Virus record (IMG/VR): IMGVR_UViG_3300020455_001393
Coordinates: 1-41,781 of that record
Length of the DNA stretch: 41,781 nt
Reading direction: 5' to 3' (one strand)
Source: a virus
Shown here: in pieces, positions 23,581 through 32,523 of the stretch
Numbering within the stretch: position 1 is the first letter of the stretch
Layout of the letters: the number at the start of each line of letters is the position of its first letter
The notes under the pieces: generated by a model
Seen by the model: only the letters and a program-made list of their open reading frames with translations
Database searches by the model: none
Told to the model about the DNA's origin: nothing
Made by a program: the position numbers and the translations under genes

Positions 23581-24744
23581 GTGCCAGCGCTCGCGGCTGC
23601 CCTATCCCTTGCCGCCCTGTCCAATCAGAACGTGCAACCGCTTGGCATTGCCGCCTGCTCGTTCGAAATCAATTTAGACCAGCCCTGGCAGCAAATACTG
23701 CCGGGCAGTGATTTTTCTGCCTACGATGGCCGCCCCTTCGAAGTCCCTGGTAACAAATGGCTGATTAATGACGAAAGCGGCGCAGTATTAGCCGCCCGTT
23801 TAAACGCCCGTGCCGCATCCGGCCAGCGCCTGTTATTCGATTACGACCACCAAACCTTACTGGCCAAAGAGAACGGCCAGAAAGCCCCGGCCAGTGCATG
23901 GGGAGAAACGTTTGAATGGAGGCCCGGACAGGGATTGTTCGCCCAGCTCAAGTTTACCCCTGCAGCACGCGAGCACATTAAAAACGACGAGTACAAGTTT
24001 TACAGCCCCGTGGTGATGTATGACAAAACCACCGGCCAGGTCGTCGACCTGCACAGCGCAGCACTGACCAACGACCCAGCAATAAAAGGCATGGCAGAAG
24101 CCGCCGCCCTCAAAGCTAACACCCCGAGTACGCAAACCAACCCCACGGAGCCTAAGCCCATGAATGAAGCACTCGCCTTATTATTTGGCCTGCTTGGTAT
24201 CAATGTTGATACCAGCCAGGACATCGACGCGGCAGCACTGCATGCCCAGTTAACCACCCCGGAAATCAAAACCAAGCTGGCAGCACTGAAAGCCCAGATT
24301 GAAGGTGCCGCCGAAAGCGAAACCAGAATCGCCGCCCTTACCGCTCAGGTAGAAGCAGGCGGTAGCGTGGATATTTCAAAGCATGTGCCAGTTGACACCT
24401 ATAACGCGGTTGTTACCGAGCTGGCCGCACTGAAAGCTGACCACGAAGCACTTACCGTTGACCAGGTTATCGACCAGGCACAAAAAGACGGCAAGTTTAT
24501 TAGCCAGGCAGAGCTTAGCTATTTAAAAGACCTGGGCAACGCCAACATGGCCGCATTGAAATCGCTGATTGATGGCCGCCCTACCATCGCCGCATTTGAT
24601 GGCAAGCAGACCAAAGACAAAACGCCCGACGCGGAAGACAAAACCGGTGTGGCAGCGCTCACGGCTGATGAGAAATCGATTGCCGACCAGCTGGGCATTA
24701 GCCACGAAGACTACGCCGAAACCCTTAAGCAAGAAAAAGCTTAA
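23581..24744 (+). CDS. Capsid maturation protease (Mu gpI)
   Basis: A 387-aa prohead protease fused to its scaffold. Family signatures are ILPGSDFSAYDGRPFEV, LLFDYDHQTLLAKENGQKAPASAWGETFEWR and EYKFYSPVVMYDKTTGQVVDLHSAALTNDPA. I prefer GTG at 23581, because AGGAGG at 23565-23570 lies 10 bp upstream and the 18 extra residues from ATG 23527 are not family-like; ATG 23527 directly follows the hairpin and cannot be excluded. The C-terminal half is the scaffold. Confidence 0.88.
   Translation: MPALAAALSLAALSNQNVQPLGIAACSFEINLDQPWQQILPGSDFSAYDGRPFEVPGNKWLINDESGAVLAARLNARAASGQRLLFDYDHQTLLAKENGQKAPASAWGETFEWRPGQGLFAQLKFTPAAREHIKNDEYKFYSPVVMYDKTTGQVVDLHSAALTNDPAIKGMAEAAALKANTPSTQTNPTEPKPMNEALALLFGLLGINVDTSQDIDAAALHAQLTTPEIKTKLAALKAQIEGAAESETRIAALTAQVEAGGSVDISKHVPVDTYNAVVTELAALKADHEALTVDQVIDQAQKDGKFISQAELSYLKDLGNANMAALKSLIDGRPTIAAFDGKQTKDKTPDAEDKTGVAALTADEKSIADQLGISHEDYAETLKQEKA
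24160..24744 (+). CDS. Internal-start scaffold protein (Mu Z equivalent)
   Basis: An in-frame ATG at 24160 within the protease gene has CGGAG at 24146-24150, 9 bp upstream. It would yield a 194-aa, coiled, Ala/Glu-rich protein. Mu makes its scaffold Z from gene I in just this way, so the reading is by analogy. The start follows a Thr/Pro-rich linker that separates protease and scaffold. Confidence 0.6.
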   Translation: MNEALALLFGLLGINVDTSQDIDAAALHAQLTTPEIKTKLAALKAQIEGAAESETRIAALTAQVEAGGSVDISKHVPVDTYNAVVTELAALKADHEALTVDQVIDQAQKDGKFISQAELSYLKDLGNANMAALKSLIDGRPTIAAFDGKQTKDKTPDAEDKTGVAALTADEKSIADQLGISHEDYAETLKQEKA

Positions 24745-24773
24745 GTCGCTTCATTAACCAGGAGAACGCCCAC

Positions 24774-25703
24774 ATGGCAATTGTTAATTCCGCAACACTC
24801 AACGCAATCCGCACCGGATTCCGTAAAAACTTCGAAGACGGCAAGGTAAAAGGCGAGCCAATGTATGCCGCCGTGGCCACCGTTGTTCCATCAACCACTA
24901 AGTCCAATACCTATGGCTGGTTAGGCCAATGGCCGGGATTTCGTGAGTGGATCGGTGACCGTGTGCTTAAATCGATTAAAGAGCACTCGTATGAAATTAC
25001 CAACAAAGATTATGAGTCTACCGTGGCTGTAGATCGTAACGACATTGAAGACGATACGCTTGGCGTATATGCACCAATGATGAACGAACTGGGTTATGCC
25101 GCATCGGTATTCCCTGATGAACTGGTATTCCCACTATTAAAAGCAGGCTTTACCACCACCTGTTACGACGGCCAATATTACTTTGATACCGACCACCCGG
25201 TAAACGATGAAGTTGACGGCTCTGGTTCTGACACCTCATTTTCCAACGTGATTGTAGACGGTGGCTACACCGGCGAAGCCTGGTACCTCATGGATACCAA
25301 CCGTAGCTTGAAGCCCATCATCTTCCAGGAACGCAAAGGTATGCAGTTTGTGCCCATGGATAACCCGAATGATGAAGCGGTATTTATGAACAAAAAATTC
25401 CGCTACGGCGTAGATTGCCGCTGCAACGTGGGCTTTGGCTTCTGGCAAATGGCCGTGGGCGTGAAGAAAACCCTGTCTTACCAAACTATTTGGGACGCCA
25501 TTAACCTGATGCGCAGCTTTAAGGCAGACGGTGGCCGCTCTTTGGGCTTGGGTAAGAACCGCCTGACCTTGGTAGTGCCTTCAAGCCTGCACAAGTTAGC
25601 CAAGCAGATTAACGAACGTGAGTTAATCGACGATGGCGGCGTGGGCGCAGTAAGTAACGAACTGCGCGGCATGTTCAACGTAATTTCGCCTGACTACCTG
25701 TAA
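24774..25703 (+). CDS. Major capsid protein (Mu gpT)
   Basis: A 309-aa protein matching the Mu gpT major head subunit: start AIVNSATLNAIRTGFRKNF, then GWLGQWPGFREWIGDR, YEITNKDYESTVAVDRNDIEDDTLG, and the C-terminal LTLVVPSSLHKLAKQI. Ribosome site AGGAG at 24760-24764. Its gene follows the protease/scaffold by 29 bp. Confidence 0.95.
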   Translation: MAIVNSATLNAIRTGFRKNFEDGKVKGEPMYAAVATVVPSTTKSNTYGWLGQWPGFREWIGDRVLKSIKEHSYEITNKDYESTVAVDRNDIEDDTLGVYAPMMNELGYAASVFPDELVFPLLKAGFTTTCYDGQYYFDTDHPVNDEVDGSGSDTSFSNVIVDGGYTGEAWYLMDTNRSLKPIIFQERKGMQFVPMDNPNDEAVFMNKKFRYGVDCRCNVGFGFWQMAVGVKKTLSYQTIWDAINLMRSFKADGGRSLGLGKNRLTLVVPSSLHKLAKQINERELIDDGGVGAVSNELRGMFNVISPDYL

Positions 25704-25711
25704 GTAAAAAG

Positions 25712-25738
25712 CCTACAACCTTTACAACTTTGACAACT
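25712..25738 (+). repeat. 27-bp repeat, copy 2 (inverted relative to 10969-10995)
   Basis: Three ACAAC units (CCTACAACC, TTTACAACT, TTGACAACT) just after the capsid stop codon. About 25 of 27 positions match the reverse complement of 10969-10995. The last unit runs into the 11-bp hairpin below. Confidence 0.65.
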
Positions 25739-25762
25739 GGCTTGCTTAGGTAAGCCAGTTGT
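25733..25762 (+). terminator. Strong 11-bp hairpin after the capsid gene
   Basis: ACAACTGGCTT (25733-25743) pairs perfectly with AAGCCAGTTGT (25752-25762) around an 8-nt loop. AAGGAG of the next gene begins one base later. No T-run, so it is more likely an mRNA 3'-stabiliser or attenuator that keeps capsid expression above that of the downstream genes. Confidence 0.55.
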
Positions 25763-25774
25763 AAGGAGAAAACC

Positions 25775-26125
25775 ATGTCTGTTACCAAAGCAACTATTCT
25801 TGCATTAGTCATTACGGCCAGCGTGCCTTCCTTTCGCCGCGCCGGTCTCGGATTCACTGACGCCGGTACCGCATTCGCAAAAGATGAAATCAGTGAAGAA
25901 CAGCTCAAAGCCATTCACGCCGAAAAGAAACTGTCTGTTCGCGAAATGCCAGCCGACGCCATCCCGGAAGGCGTTGATACTGCACCACTCGACCGTTACC
26001 TGGCCCACCCCGCCACCAAAGCGGCGCAGGAAAAAGCAACGCCTGCTAAGAAAACCGAATCTACCACGGCCAAGGCAGGCACCAAAGCGAGTAAGGACAC
26101 CGGCGCAGAGAACGCGGGAGCATAA
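25775..26125 (+). CDS. FluMu_N domain protein (Mu gp35 position)
   Basis: A 116-aa protein. The N-terminal FRRAGLGFTDAGTAFAKDEISEEQLKAIHAEKKLSVRE fits the small FluMu N-terminal domain, followed by an Ala/Lys/Thr-rich tail. It sits after the capsid gene as in other Mu-like genomes. Probably a head accessory or decoration protein. Confidence 0.75.
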   Translation: MSVTKATILALVITASVPSFRRAGLGFTDAGTAFAKDEISEEQLKAIHAEKKLSVREMPADAIPEGVDTAPLDRYLAHPATKAAQEKATPAKKTESTTAKAGTKASKDTGAENAGA

Positions 26126-26128
26126 CCC

Positions 26129-26551
26129 GTGAACTACTGCACCACTAACGACCTGATAGACCGGTTTGGAGAGAGCGAGCTAATTGCCCTTTCTGACCGA
26201 GACAACACCGGCTCAGTAGATGCCCAGGTAGTTAGTGCGGCCATAGCGGATGCCAGCGCATTGATTGATGGCTATTTGGGCGGGCGTTATGCCCTGCCCC
26301 TTTCCGTTATACCGAGCGTGTTACCCAAACTCTGCGGCGACATTGCCCGATTCAACCTATACGACAACGCCGTACCCGATGTAGTGCAAAAGCGCTACGA
26401 CGCCGCCATTAACTTTTTAAAGTCGGTAGGCAAAGGTGAAGTGCGTTTGGGTTTAAGTGGTACCGAAGAGGTCGCCACCTCAGATGAAGCCATTGAAATG
26501 GTGAGTGGTGGCAGCGTGTGGAGCCGGGAAGATTCAAAGGGGTTTATCTAA
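26129..26551 (+). CDS. DUF1320 protein (Mu gp36)
   Basis: A 140-aa protein starting with GTG. NYCTTNDLIDRFGESELIALSD, then ASALIDGYLGGRYALPL and a helical end are the DUF1320 hallmark. It is placed as a head-tail connector component. The stop immediately precedes the next ATG. Confidence 0.9.
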   Translation: MNYCTTNDLIDRFGESELIALSDRDNTGSVDAQVVSAAIADASALIDGYLGGRYALPLSVIPSVLPKLCGDIARFNLYDNAVPDVVQKRYDAAINFLKSVGKGEVRLGLSGTEEVATSDEAIEMVSGGSVWSREDSKGFI

Positions 26552-26977
26552 ATGTTAAACGACATTCAAACCCGAATTAAATCACTTTTTGACCATGTGG
26601 ATGGTGCGGCAAATGTACGCGACGCCATTGGACAGCCCATTCAACGGGCCAGTGTGGCCTTTGTGGTACCTGTGCGCGAACGTCCGGCACCAAACGGGCG
26701 CGATGTTGATATAGGGCAGCCTTTACAAGAAATGATTGTCACCTTTGGTGTGGTGATTGGCATTAAAAGTGTGAACGACTCAACAGGTAATAAAGCCATT
26801 ACTACCCTGGAGAGCTACCGCACCAATTTACGCAATAGCTTATATGGCTGGAAGCCCAACGCCGCCTACGAACCTATTTTACTTGGCGACGGTGATTTAG
26901 TGGCTTTTGCCAGTGGTGGCCTCTGGTGGGTCGACCGATTTACAACGAACACCTGGTACCAAGGAGTTAACGGATGA
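26552..26977 (+). CDS. DUF1834 protein (Mu gp37)
   Basis: A 141-aa protein with the layout of Mu gp37/DUF1834: a helical start, FVVPVRERPAPNGRDVDIGQPLQEMIVTFGVVIG in the middle, and LRNSLYGWKP near the end. Likely a neck/tail terminator protein joining head and tail. Confidence 0.82.
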   Translation: MLNDIQTRIKSLFDHVDGAANVRDAIGQPIQRASVAFVVPVRERPAPNGRDVDIGQPLQEMIVTFGVVIGIKSVNDSTGNKAITTLESYRTNLRNSLYGWKPNAAYEPILLGDGDLVAFASGGLWWVDRFTTNTWYQGVNG

Positions 26978-27183
26978 TCATAGTAACCAATAGCAGTGAA
27001 CACCCCATTCGCCGTGCGGCAATCGACTTTGCGCCAGGCGAAAACAAGTTTAAAGACGGCGAACTCAGTGCCGGTAAGCAAGCGCAAATAAGCGCTCATT
27101 ACCAGTTAAAAGTGGTGCACGTTGAAGACCGCCCAACTGAAACCACGGCTAAACAGGCCAAAGCGCTGGAGACTAAAGCATGA
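26974..27183 (+). CDS. Small hypothetical neck protein, 69 aa
   Basis: A small protein in the position of DUF2635-like genes of Mu relatives. The first half is predicted strand-rich; the tail is Lys/Ala-rich. Coupled at both ends by 4-bp overlaps. Function unknown. Confidence 0.6.
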   Translation: MIIVTNSSEHPIRRAAIDFAPGENKFKDGELSAGKQAQISAHYQLKVVHVEDRPTETTAKQAKALETKA

Positions 27184-28124
27184 GCATTACCCCAGGTTAC
27201 AAAGAAAAACGTAAGTTCATTACGATGGCGCTGAAGCGCCCGGAAGACACCAAGGGCACAGATTACATTGCCAACGGTGCAACACCGGTTGCCATATTAA
27301 CTACTGGTCTTGGTGTTAACCCATACCAGAGCGAACAAAAAACCCGTGACTTGGACGATGGCCAGCCAGGCGGTCAACCCGTAATTCATACTGGTGAGCG
27401 TATTACCATTACTGCGCCCATTGAATGGGCAGGCTCTGGCGCGGCTACAACCCCAGCGGCATGGAGTAAGTTAATTCAGTTGGCAGCGCGTGACGAAACC
27501 GTAAATGCCAGCGATGTAACCCATGAACGGATCTTAAGTGCATCAAATGAACTGGACGGCACGGTGTACTTCTACTGGGAAGGCATGTGGCACATTCTGT
27601 TGGCCGGTAAAGCCAGCTTAACCACATCAGGTAAAGTGGGTGAGATCCCTAAAATTGCTGTTGAAATTCAGGGTATTTATGGCGACACCGTTTCCGGTAC
27701 CCCGCCTGCAGCCAACTTCACTGCCTTTCAGCAGCCCCTGCCATTCAGTAAAGCCAACACCACGTTTACGCTCGATGGTCAGGCGCTCAACTTATACGAG
27801 TACGAACTGGCCGACAACAACAGCATTGAGCACGACGAAGGCACCGAAATTAACCAAATCTTCATTGATGACTGGAGCGAAGAAGGCAAATTCATTATTG
27901 AGGCCCCAGCGCTATCGACTTTCGATCCGTTCGCGCTAATTCGAGCCAGTGCCATTGTTCCCTTTGAAATTACAAACGGTACCGAGGCTGGAAAAATTGT
28001 TAAGCAGTCCAGTACCGGCATCCAACTACTTGGGATCCAGCCCTCACCGCAAAAAGGTAAGCAGTGCTGGGATATCAGCTTCCGGGTAATTCGTGGTAAC
28101 GACAGCGTTTTAACCACTGCCTGA
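27180..28124 (+). CDS. Tail tube protein
   Basis: A 314-aa protein, strand-rich, with the pattern of siphovirus tail tube subunits from B3-like phages (ALKRPEDTKGTDYIANGATPVAILTTGL at the start). It precedes the chaperone and tape-measure genes, the invariant order in long non-contractile tails. No tail sheath gene lies between the gp37-like gene and here, so the tail is not contractile as in Mu. Confidence 0.8.
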   Translation: MSITPGYKEKRKFITMALKRPEDTKGTDYIANGATPVAILTTGLGVNPYQSEQKTRDLDDGQPGGQPVIHTGERITITAPIEWAGSGAATTPAAWSKLIQLAARDETVNASDVTHERILSASNELDGTVYFYWEGMWHILLAGKASLTTSGKVGEIPKIAVEIQGIYGDTVSGTPPAANFTAFQQPLPFSKANTTFTLDGQALNLYEYELADNNSIEHDEGTEINQIFIDDWSEEGKFIIEAPALSTFDPFALIRASAIVPFEITNGTEAGKIVKQSSTGIQLLGIQPSPQKGKQCWDISFRVIRGNDSVLTTA

Positions 28125-28183
28125 TACAACGTGCCCCGCAGGGCGATAGCAAAGGCTGACGGACGCTAAACAGCCAATTTAGT

Positions 28184-28199
28184 AAGCCAGGGACGGCTT
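28184..28199 (+). other. Short hairpin ahead of the tail chaperone gene
   Basis: AAGCC (28184-28188) and GGCTT (28195-28199) in the 93-bp gap after the tail tube gene. May act in mRNA processing. The ribosome site GAGG follows at 28208-28211. Confidence 0.35.
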
Positions 28200-28217
28200 C
28201 ATTAAATGAGGTAACAC

Positions 28218-28601
28218 ATGGCTTTTACAGTCACAACAAACCGTAAAGTTGATTGGCCTGTTTCAATTGATTTACCAATCAATGGAGGCAAAACCGAAGT
28301 ACATGAGTGCTCGATGACCTTCGAAATTCTGTCTCAGGACGAATACGACAAGCTGATGGGGAATGACGTAGTTTTTTGCGAACGGGTCGTCGTCGGCTTT
28401 GGCGCAGATATTCTGAATGAAGATGGCACCCCCCTACCGTATACCGACGAAAACAAGTCAGCCCTTATTAAAAGCGCAGCTTACGTGCGCATGGGCGTGA
28501 TAAACGCATACCACGAAGCAGCAGCAGGTATCACGTCAAAAAACTTAAAGGGGCGGCCAGGTTCTGGGCAAACGGGCCGCAAACCCCGCAAGCGGAAATA
28601 G
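28218..28601 (+). CDS. Tail assembly chaperone, gpG-type product
   Basis: A 127-aa protein in the place of lambda gpG. It is the zero-frame product of a pair: at the slippery site 28538-28544 a fraction of ribosomes should shift by -1 into the next frame. The zero-frame end (KGRPGSGQTGRKPRKRK) is a short basic tail read after the slip site. It guides tape-measure folding during tail assembly. Confidence 0.82.
   Translation: MAFTVTTNRKVDWPVSIDLPINGGKTEVHECSMTFEILSQDEYDKLMGNDVVFCERVVVGFGADILNEDGTPLPYTDENKSALIKSAAYVRMGVINAYHEAAAGITSKNLKGRPGSGQTGRKPRKRK
28538..28580 (+). promoter_or_regulatory. Programmed -1 frameshift signal
   Basis: The heptamer AAAAAAC (28538-28544) is in canonical phase (tcA AAA AAC). 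After an 8-nt spacer, GCGGCC (28553-28558) pairs with GGCCGC (28575-28580). The -1 frame is open from here to 28918, the stop of the next reading frame. This gives a predicted 233-aa fusion (109 residues zero-frame plus 124). Confidence 0.88.
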
Positions 28602-28918
28602 ATGAGCTGGTAAAGCAGATGCGGTCGATGCAAGCCAGCGAAGACCGTATTGAAGCTGAAATAGCACTTCTTAAGCCCGATGACCATTTTGAAGTGCTGC
28701 CGGAAAACATGGCGGCGATTGAATGGTTTATCAGTACAGATGATTTGTACATATGGAACGGCCCGGTATGTGTGGGCTTGGATGTAAAGGCAGTCAGGGA
28801 CGACGCCATTCTGTCAGGCCGGAAAACGACTCCGGACGACTATAACAAACTGCGGCTACTGGGACAGGTGTACGCAGACGAATTAACCAAAAAGATGCTA
28901 CGAGCGAAGCATGACTGA
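28544..28918 (+). CDS. Tail assembly chaperone, T part of the G-T fusion (frameshift product)
   Basis: Read in the -1 frame after slippage at 28544; 124 codons continue without a stop through the first ATG (28619), which has no ribosome site. The segment begins LKGAARFWANGPQTPQ and continues into the helical MRSMQASEDRIEAEIALLKPD. As in lambda gpGT, this domain should recruit the tail tube protein to the tape measure. The stop overlaps the tape-measure start (ATGACTGA). Confidence 0.82.
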   Translation, partial: LKGAARFWANGPQTPQAEIDELVKQMRSMQASEDRIEAEIALLKPDDHFEVLPENMAAIEWFISTDDLYIWNGPVCVGLDVKAVRDDAILSGRKTTPDDYNKLRLLGQVYADELTKKMLRAKHD

Positions 28919-31274
28919 CATAGTAACCGGCATAAAATTGAAAGGTGACGCCAGCGGTTTGGTTGGTGAGTCAAAGCGTGCCCGTGACGAACTGGGTCGT
29001 TTCGGTCCCGCTGCTAAACACGCCGGAGACTCTGCTCAACGCAGTAGCAGAAGAATAACGGCGATGAGTGCAGCTTCTGGCCAGCTCACGGCGACTATGC
29101 GTTCTATGCTTTCACCAGTTAACCTACTTGCTGGAGGAATAGCGGGGCTGATTGCTACCATGGGTATTGCCGATGTTGTTCGTTTCTCAGATGAAATGAA
29201 GCAGCTAGACAACCAATTGAAGCTGATTACAAAATCAGAAAAAGACCGTTTAGCAATTCAAACGCAGCTGCTTAAACTTTCAAACTTAACGTACTCTGAC
29301 ATTGGCGCTACTACTGAACTGTACGCAAAAATGACCAGAGCAACCAAAGAGCTGGGAGTAAATGAAAAACAATTGCTTTCAGTCACACGAGCTATTAATC
29401 AGTCTTTTGTGATCAGTGGCGCATCAGCTCAAGAGGCCGAAGGCGCAACCCGTCAATTAGCACAAGCATTAGCATCGGGCGCATTCCGAGGGGATGAATT
29501 CAATTCTGTTGCCGAGGGGGCTCCTCGGCTAATGGAAGCATTAGCAACCGAGCTGGGGAAAACCACCGGTGAATTGCGAGATATGGCAGCAAATGGTGAA
29601 TTAACCAGCGCAAAATTAATATCTGCACTCATTAAGCAATCGAAAGCAATAGACGATGAATTTGGCAAGATGGCTCCCACAGCCAGCCAAGCAATGACGG
29701 TTGTTAGCAACAACTTTAAAACACTCGTTGCGGAAGTAAATAATGCTTCCGGAGACTTTGGTGGGCTAACTGAACTCATTTTGGGTGTGGGCGATGCGGT
29801 AGGCGAAGTGACCAAAATGGTAGCAAGTGGCGAATTAGTTGCTTACTTGTCAGCATACGCTGGTGCCTGGTCAGGTTGGTCTGACTCTGTGTTCGAATCC
29901 ATCGACATCGCAGCAAGTGCAGTTAACCAATTCCCTTTGCAAGTACTCGCAGCAAAAGCTATTACCGAAGAAACGTTAGGATTTTTAGGCGAGGCATTCC
30001 GGTACTTCCCTCAAAACGTGAAAGCAATGGTGCAAGCTCTTACGGTAGAGCTTGCAAATTTAGCCACCATTCGTGATGCATACATTTCACAGTACGCCAA
30101 AACACTAACAGCTGAATTATTCAGATTACTGAAAAAGGCTCGAGCTTACGCTTCAGAAATGTTAGATGTGCTCAACCCCTTCGATGGCGACACATTTAAC
30201 TTAGACAGTGAGCTGGCGCAAATCGACACGTATTACGACCAGCTAACGGCGGGCTATGAAGGTACTGCCGACAGAAAAATAGAAGCTTCAAAACGCGCCC
30301 GTGATGCCGCATTACTCGATATCTTCGACGAACGTGACGCCTCTATCGATTCAATGAATCGCCAGCTCGCCGCAGCGAAAGCGCTAGCAGCAGTTCGTTT
30401 ACAAAAACCTGCCGCCAATGATCCTGAAGTTAACGACAATGTTGTACCTTTCAAACCTACCGACAAAACGTATACAGACGACGAACAAAACGCCTATTAC
30501 GAAAAGCTAAAATTACGTTATGCAACGCAAGAAGAAGCGCTACGCATTAATGCCCAAAACGAAATGGCCATTATTGCAGAAGCGATGGAGCAGAAAAAAA
30601 TAACCGAACAGCAAGGCTTGGACCTTATTTACGCTGCTCGGCAAAAGCACATTAACGATATACGCGCCCTTGAAGTGGCTAAAGCAAATGTGCTGCTATC
30701 CTCAGGACAACAGATCTTCGATGGACTTGCTGGCATAACAAAAGCTTTTGCGGGGGAACAATCGAAAGCTTACAAAGCAATGTTTGCCGTTTCAAAAGGC
30801 TTTGCCATTGCTCAAGGAACGTTAAATTTTACTACTGCTTTAATGGATGCGTTTTCTAAACCGTGGCCACTAAATATTCCATTGATGGCTCAAGCTGCAG
30901 CTACCGGTGGTCAACTACTCGCAAACATCAAAGGAGTTACCCTGCAAGGTCAGGCGCACGGCGGTTTAGATCGTAACGTTCGCGAAGGTACCTGGTGGTT
31001 GCGTAACGACGAAATGGTATTAAACCCTCAGCAACGCCGTAGCTTCGAAGGTCTGGTAGCAGCAAATGAAAGTGGCCGGTTAAGCCAGGAGCGTGGCCGC
31101 CAAATCAACTACAGCCCCAACATTACCATTGATGCCCGCAATGCAGTGCCAGGCATGGAGCTGCGTATTCAAGCAGAGGTAGAAGCCGCCCTACGGCAGT
31201 ATCACGCTGAGTTGGAATCAGACTTTGCCAATGGTGGCCCATTGAGCCAGCGTTTAAATGGGTTAGCAGCATGA
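28911..31274 (+). CDS. Tape measure protein
   Basis: A 787-aa protein that sets tail length. Residues about 75-250 match the tape-measure N-terminal domain (AINQSFVISGASAQEAEGAT, RGDEFNSVAEGAPRLMEAL, TTGELRDMAANGELT). It has a hydrophobic stretch at about 68-90 and further hydrophobic segments near the end, with coiled regions between. At about 1.5 angstrom per residue the tail would be near 120 nm. Confidence 0.92.
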   Translation: MTDIVTGIKLKGDASGLVGESKRARDELGRFGPAAKHAGDSAQRSSRRITAMSAASGQLTATMRSMLSPVNLLAGGIAGLIATMGIADVVRFSDEMKQLDNQLKLITKSEKDRLAIQTQLLKLSNLTYSDIGATTELYAKMTRATKELGVNEKQLLSVTRAINQSFVISGASAQEAEGATRQLAQALASGAFRGDEFNSVAEGAPRLMEALATELGKTTGELRDMAANGELTSAKLISALIKQSKAIDDEFGKMAPTASQAMTVVSNNFKTLVAEVNNASGDFGGLTELILGVGDAVGEVTKMVASGELVAYLSAYAGAWSGWSDSVFESIDIAASAVNQFPLQVLAAKAITEETLGFLGEAFRYFPQNVKAMVQALTVELANLATIRDAYISQYAKTLTAELFRLLKKARAYASEMLDVLNPFDGDTFNLDSELAQIDTYYDQLTAGYEGTADRKIEASKRARDAALLDIFDERDASIDSMNRQLAAAKALAAVRLQKPAANDPEVNDNVVPFKPTDKTYTDDEQNAYYEKLKLRYATQEEALRINAQNEMAIIAEAMEQKKITEQQGLDLIYAARQKHINDIRALEVAKANVLLSSGQQIFDGLAGITKAFAGEQSKAYKAMFAVSKGFAIAQGTLNFTTALMDAFSKPWPLNIPLMAQAAATGGQLLANIKGVTLQGQAHGGLDRNVREGTWWLRNDEMVLNPQQRRSFEGLVAANESGRLSQERGRQINYSPNITIDARNAVPGMELRIQAEVEAALRQYHAELESDFANGGPLSQRLNGLAA

Positions 31275-31885
31275 CGGTATTAACATACGACTTTCCCAGC
31301 ATTCCCATTAGCCGCTGCCTGTTTGAAGTGGTACCTGATACAGAAATGGAAATAAGCAAGGTATCGGGGCATGAGCATATTACCGAGAACTCAGGCGAAC
31401 GCTGGGTCATTCAGTACTACTTTAAAGTGCTAACACTGGAAGAAGCCAAGCTGCTTAAACTGCATTTAAAGCACCTTCGAGGCTCGGTTAATAAATCGCG
31501 TTTGTTTGATCCGCTGTTTAAAGCCCAGGGCGGTACTTGGGGCGGCTCGCCGGTTATTGACGGAGCAGGCCAGTATGGTCTGTATGCAGACGTTCGCGGC
31601 TTTACCCCAAATCAGGTTGTTGCCGATGCGCTGGACCGCTGCACGATTGGTACCCAGTTAATGGAGATTGCTGCTCCTGCTTCTGCAGACGTGTCGGGCA
31701 ACGCGCGTTTGTATTTTACCAATGAGTTACGCCAGGCTACCACGGACGGTATGCCTGTAACCTCTTCACTTAATGCCCTGCGCTGCAGTGGCAGGTGGAC
31801 AGACCCGTCACAAATTAAGCAGCTCAGTGGCAATCGCCGCCTATACAAAAACATTACGCTTGATTTTGTGGAGGCATTCGCATGA
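31271..31885 (+). CDS. Distal tail protein, 204 aa
   Basis: Strand-rich protein after the tape measure, with VIQYYFKVLTLEEAKLLKLHL and a WGGSPVIDGAGQYGLYADV segment. It occupies the position of the distal-tail/minor tail proteins of B3-like siphophages. Exact family uncertain. Coupled by ATGA to both neighbours. Confidence 0.7.
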   Translation: MTVLTYDFPSIPISRCLFEVVPDTEMEISKVSGHEHITENSGERWVIQYYFKVLTLEEAKLLKLHLKHLRGSVNKSRLFDPLFKAQGGTWGGSPVIDGAGQYGLYADVRGFTPNQVVADALDRCTIGTQLMEIAAPASADVSGNARLYFTNELRQATTDGMPVTSSLNALRCSGRWTDPSQIKQLSGNRRLYKNITLDFVEAFA

Positions 31886-32523
31886 TAGAACGTGTGATCA
31901 CACCTACTATGGTTGCCGCCGCCAAAGCCAGCCCATCGCGCCTGTTGGCCTTTGCCGAAATAAATACGTCAAGTGGCTGGGTGCGAGTGCACAGTGGGCA
32001 CGGCGAACGCGTATACAACGGCCAGACCTATTTAGGCATGGGCGAGTTTGCAGGAATTGGCCAGTTTACCGAAAACGCGGACACCTCGAACAACCGTGTA
32101 ACGCTGAGTTTAAAAGTGCTCGACCCGGCTTTACTGGCTGAAGTAATGAACGAAAGCCTCAACGGCTACGAGTGCTTTGTTCACCTGGTTGCACTGGATG
32201 AATACCGACGCGTGCTGGAAGGCGTTGATTATGTCATCGACGGTGAAATAGTTGATGTGAAAGTACAGGAAGGCAGCCTGGAAAAACAAATCCCGTCAGT
32301 TATTAGTTTGGTTGTGGGCGACTGGATAGAACGCTGGGCAACGCCCGCTGAAGCCGCCAAAACCACCGACGCCGACCAACAGCATTTGTTCCCAGGTGAT
32401 CGCTTCTTCGATTTGGCAGAAATTGTTGCTGGCTCTCCAGCGAACACCCTACCGGTTAAAACCAACTACAGTGGCAGTGGCCGAGGTGGTATGGGTGGTG
32501 ATCCAGTGAGGCGCTTAAAATGA
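31882..32523 (+). CDS. DUF2163 tail protein
   Basis: A 213-aa protein of the DUF2163 / phiJL001 Gp84 type, a baseplate-hub-like component. The end segment QQHLFPGDRFFDLAEIV is typical of the family. It is coupled to the next gene (ATGA), the peptidase-like protein, which is the usual partner. Confidence 0.82.
   Translation: MIERVITPTMVAAAKASPSRLLAFAEINTSSGWVRVHSGHGERVYNGQTYLGMGEFAGIGQFTENADTSNNRVTLSLKVLDPALLAEVMNESLNGYECFVHLVALDEYRRVLEGVDYVIDGEIVDVKVQEGSLEKQIPSVISLVVGDWIERWATPAEAAKTTDADQQHLFPGDRFFDLAEIVAGSPANTLPVKTNYSGSGRGGMGGDPVRRLK

Noticed and set aside
28619-28918. Independent gene starting at ATG 28619
   Set aside because: No ribosome site, and the frame is continuously open from the slippery site, so it is better read as the frameshift product.
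31773-32141. 122-aa forward frame over the distal-tail/DUF2163 junction
   Set aside because: Overlaps two coupled, family-supported genes in another frame.
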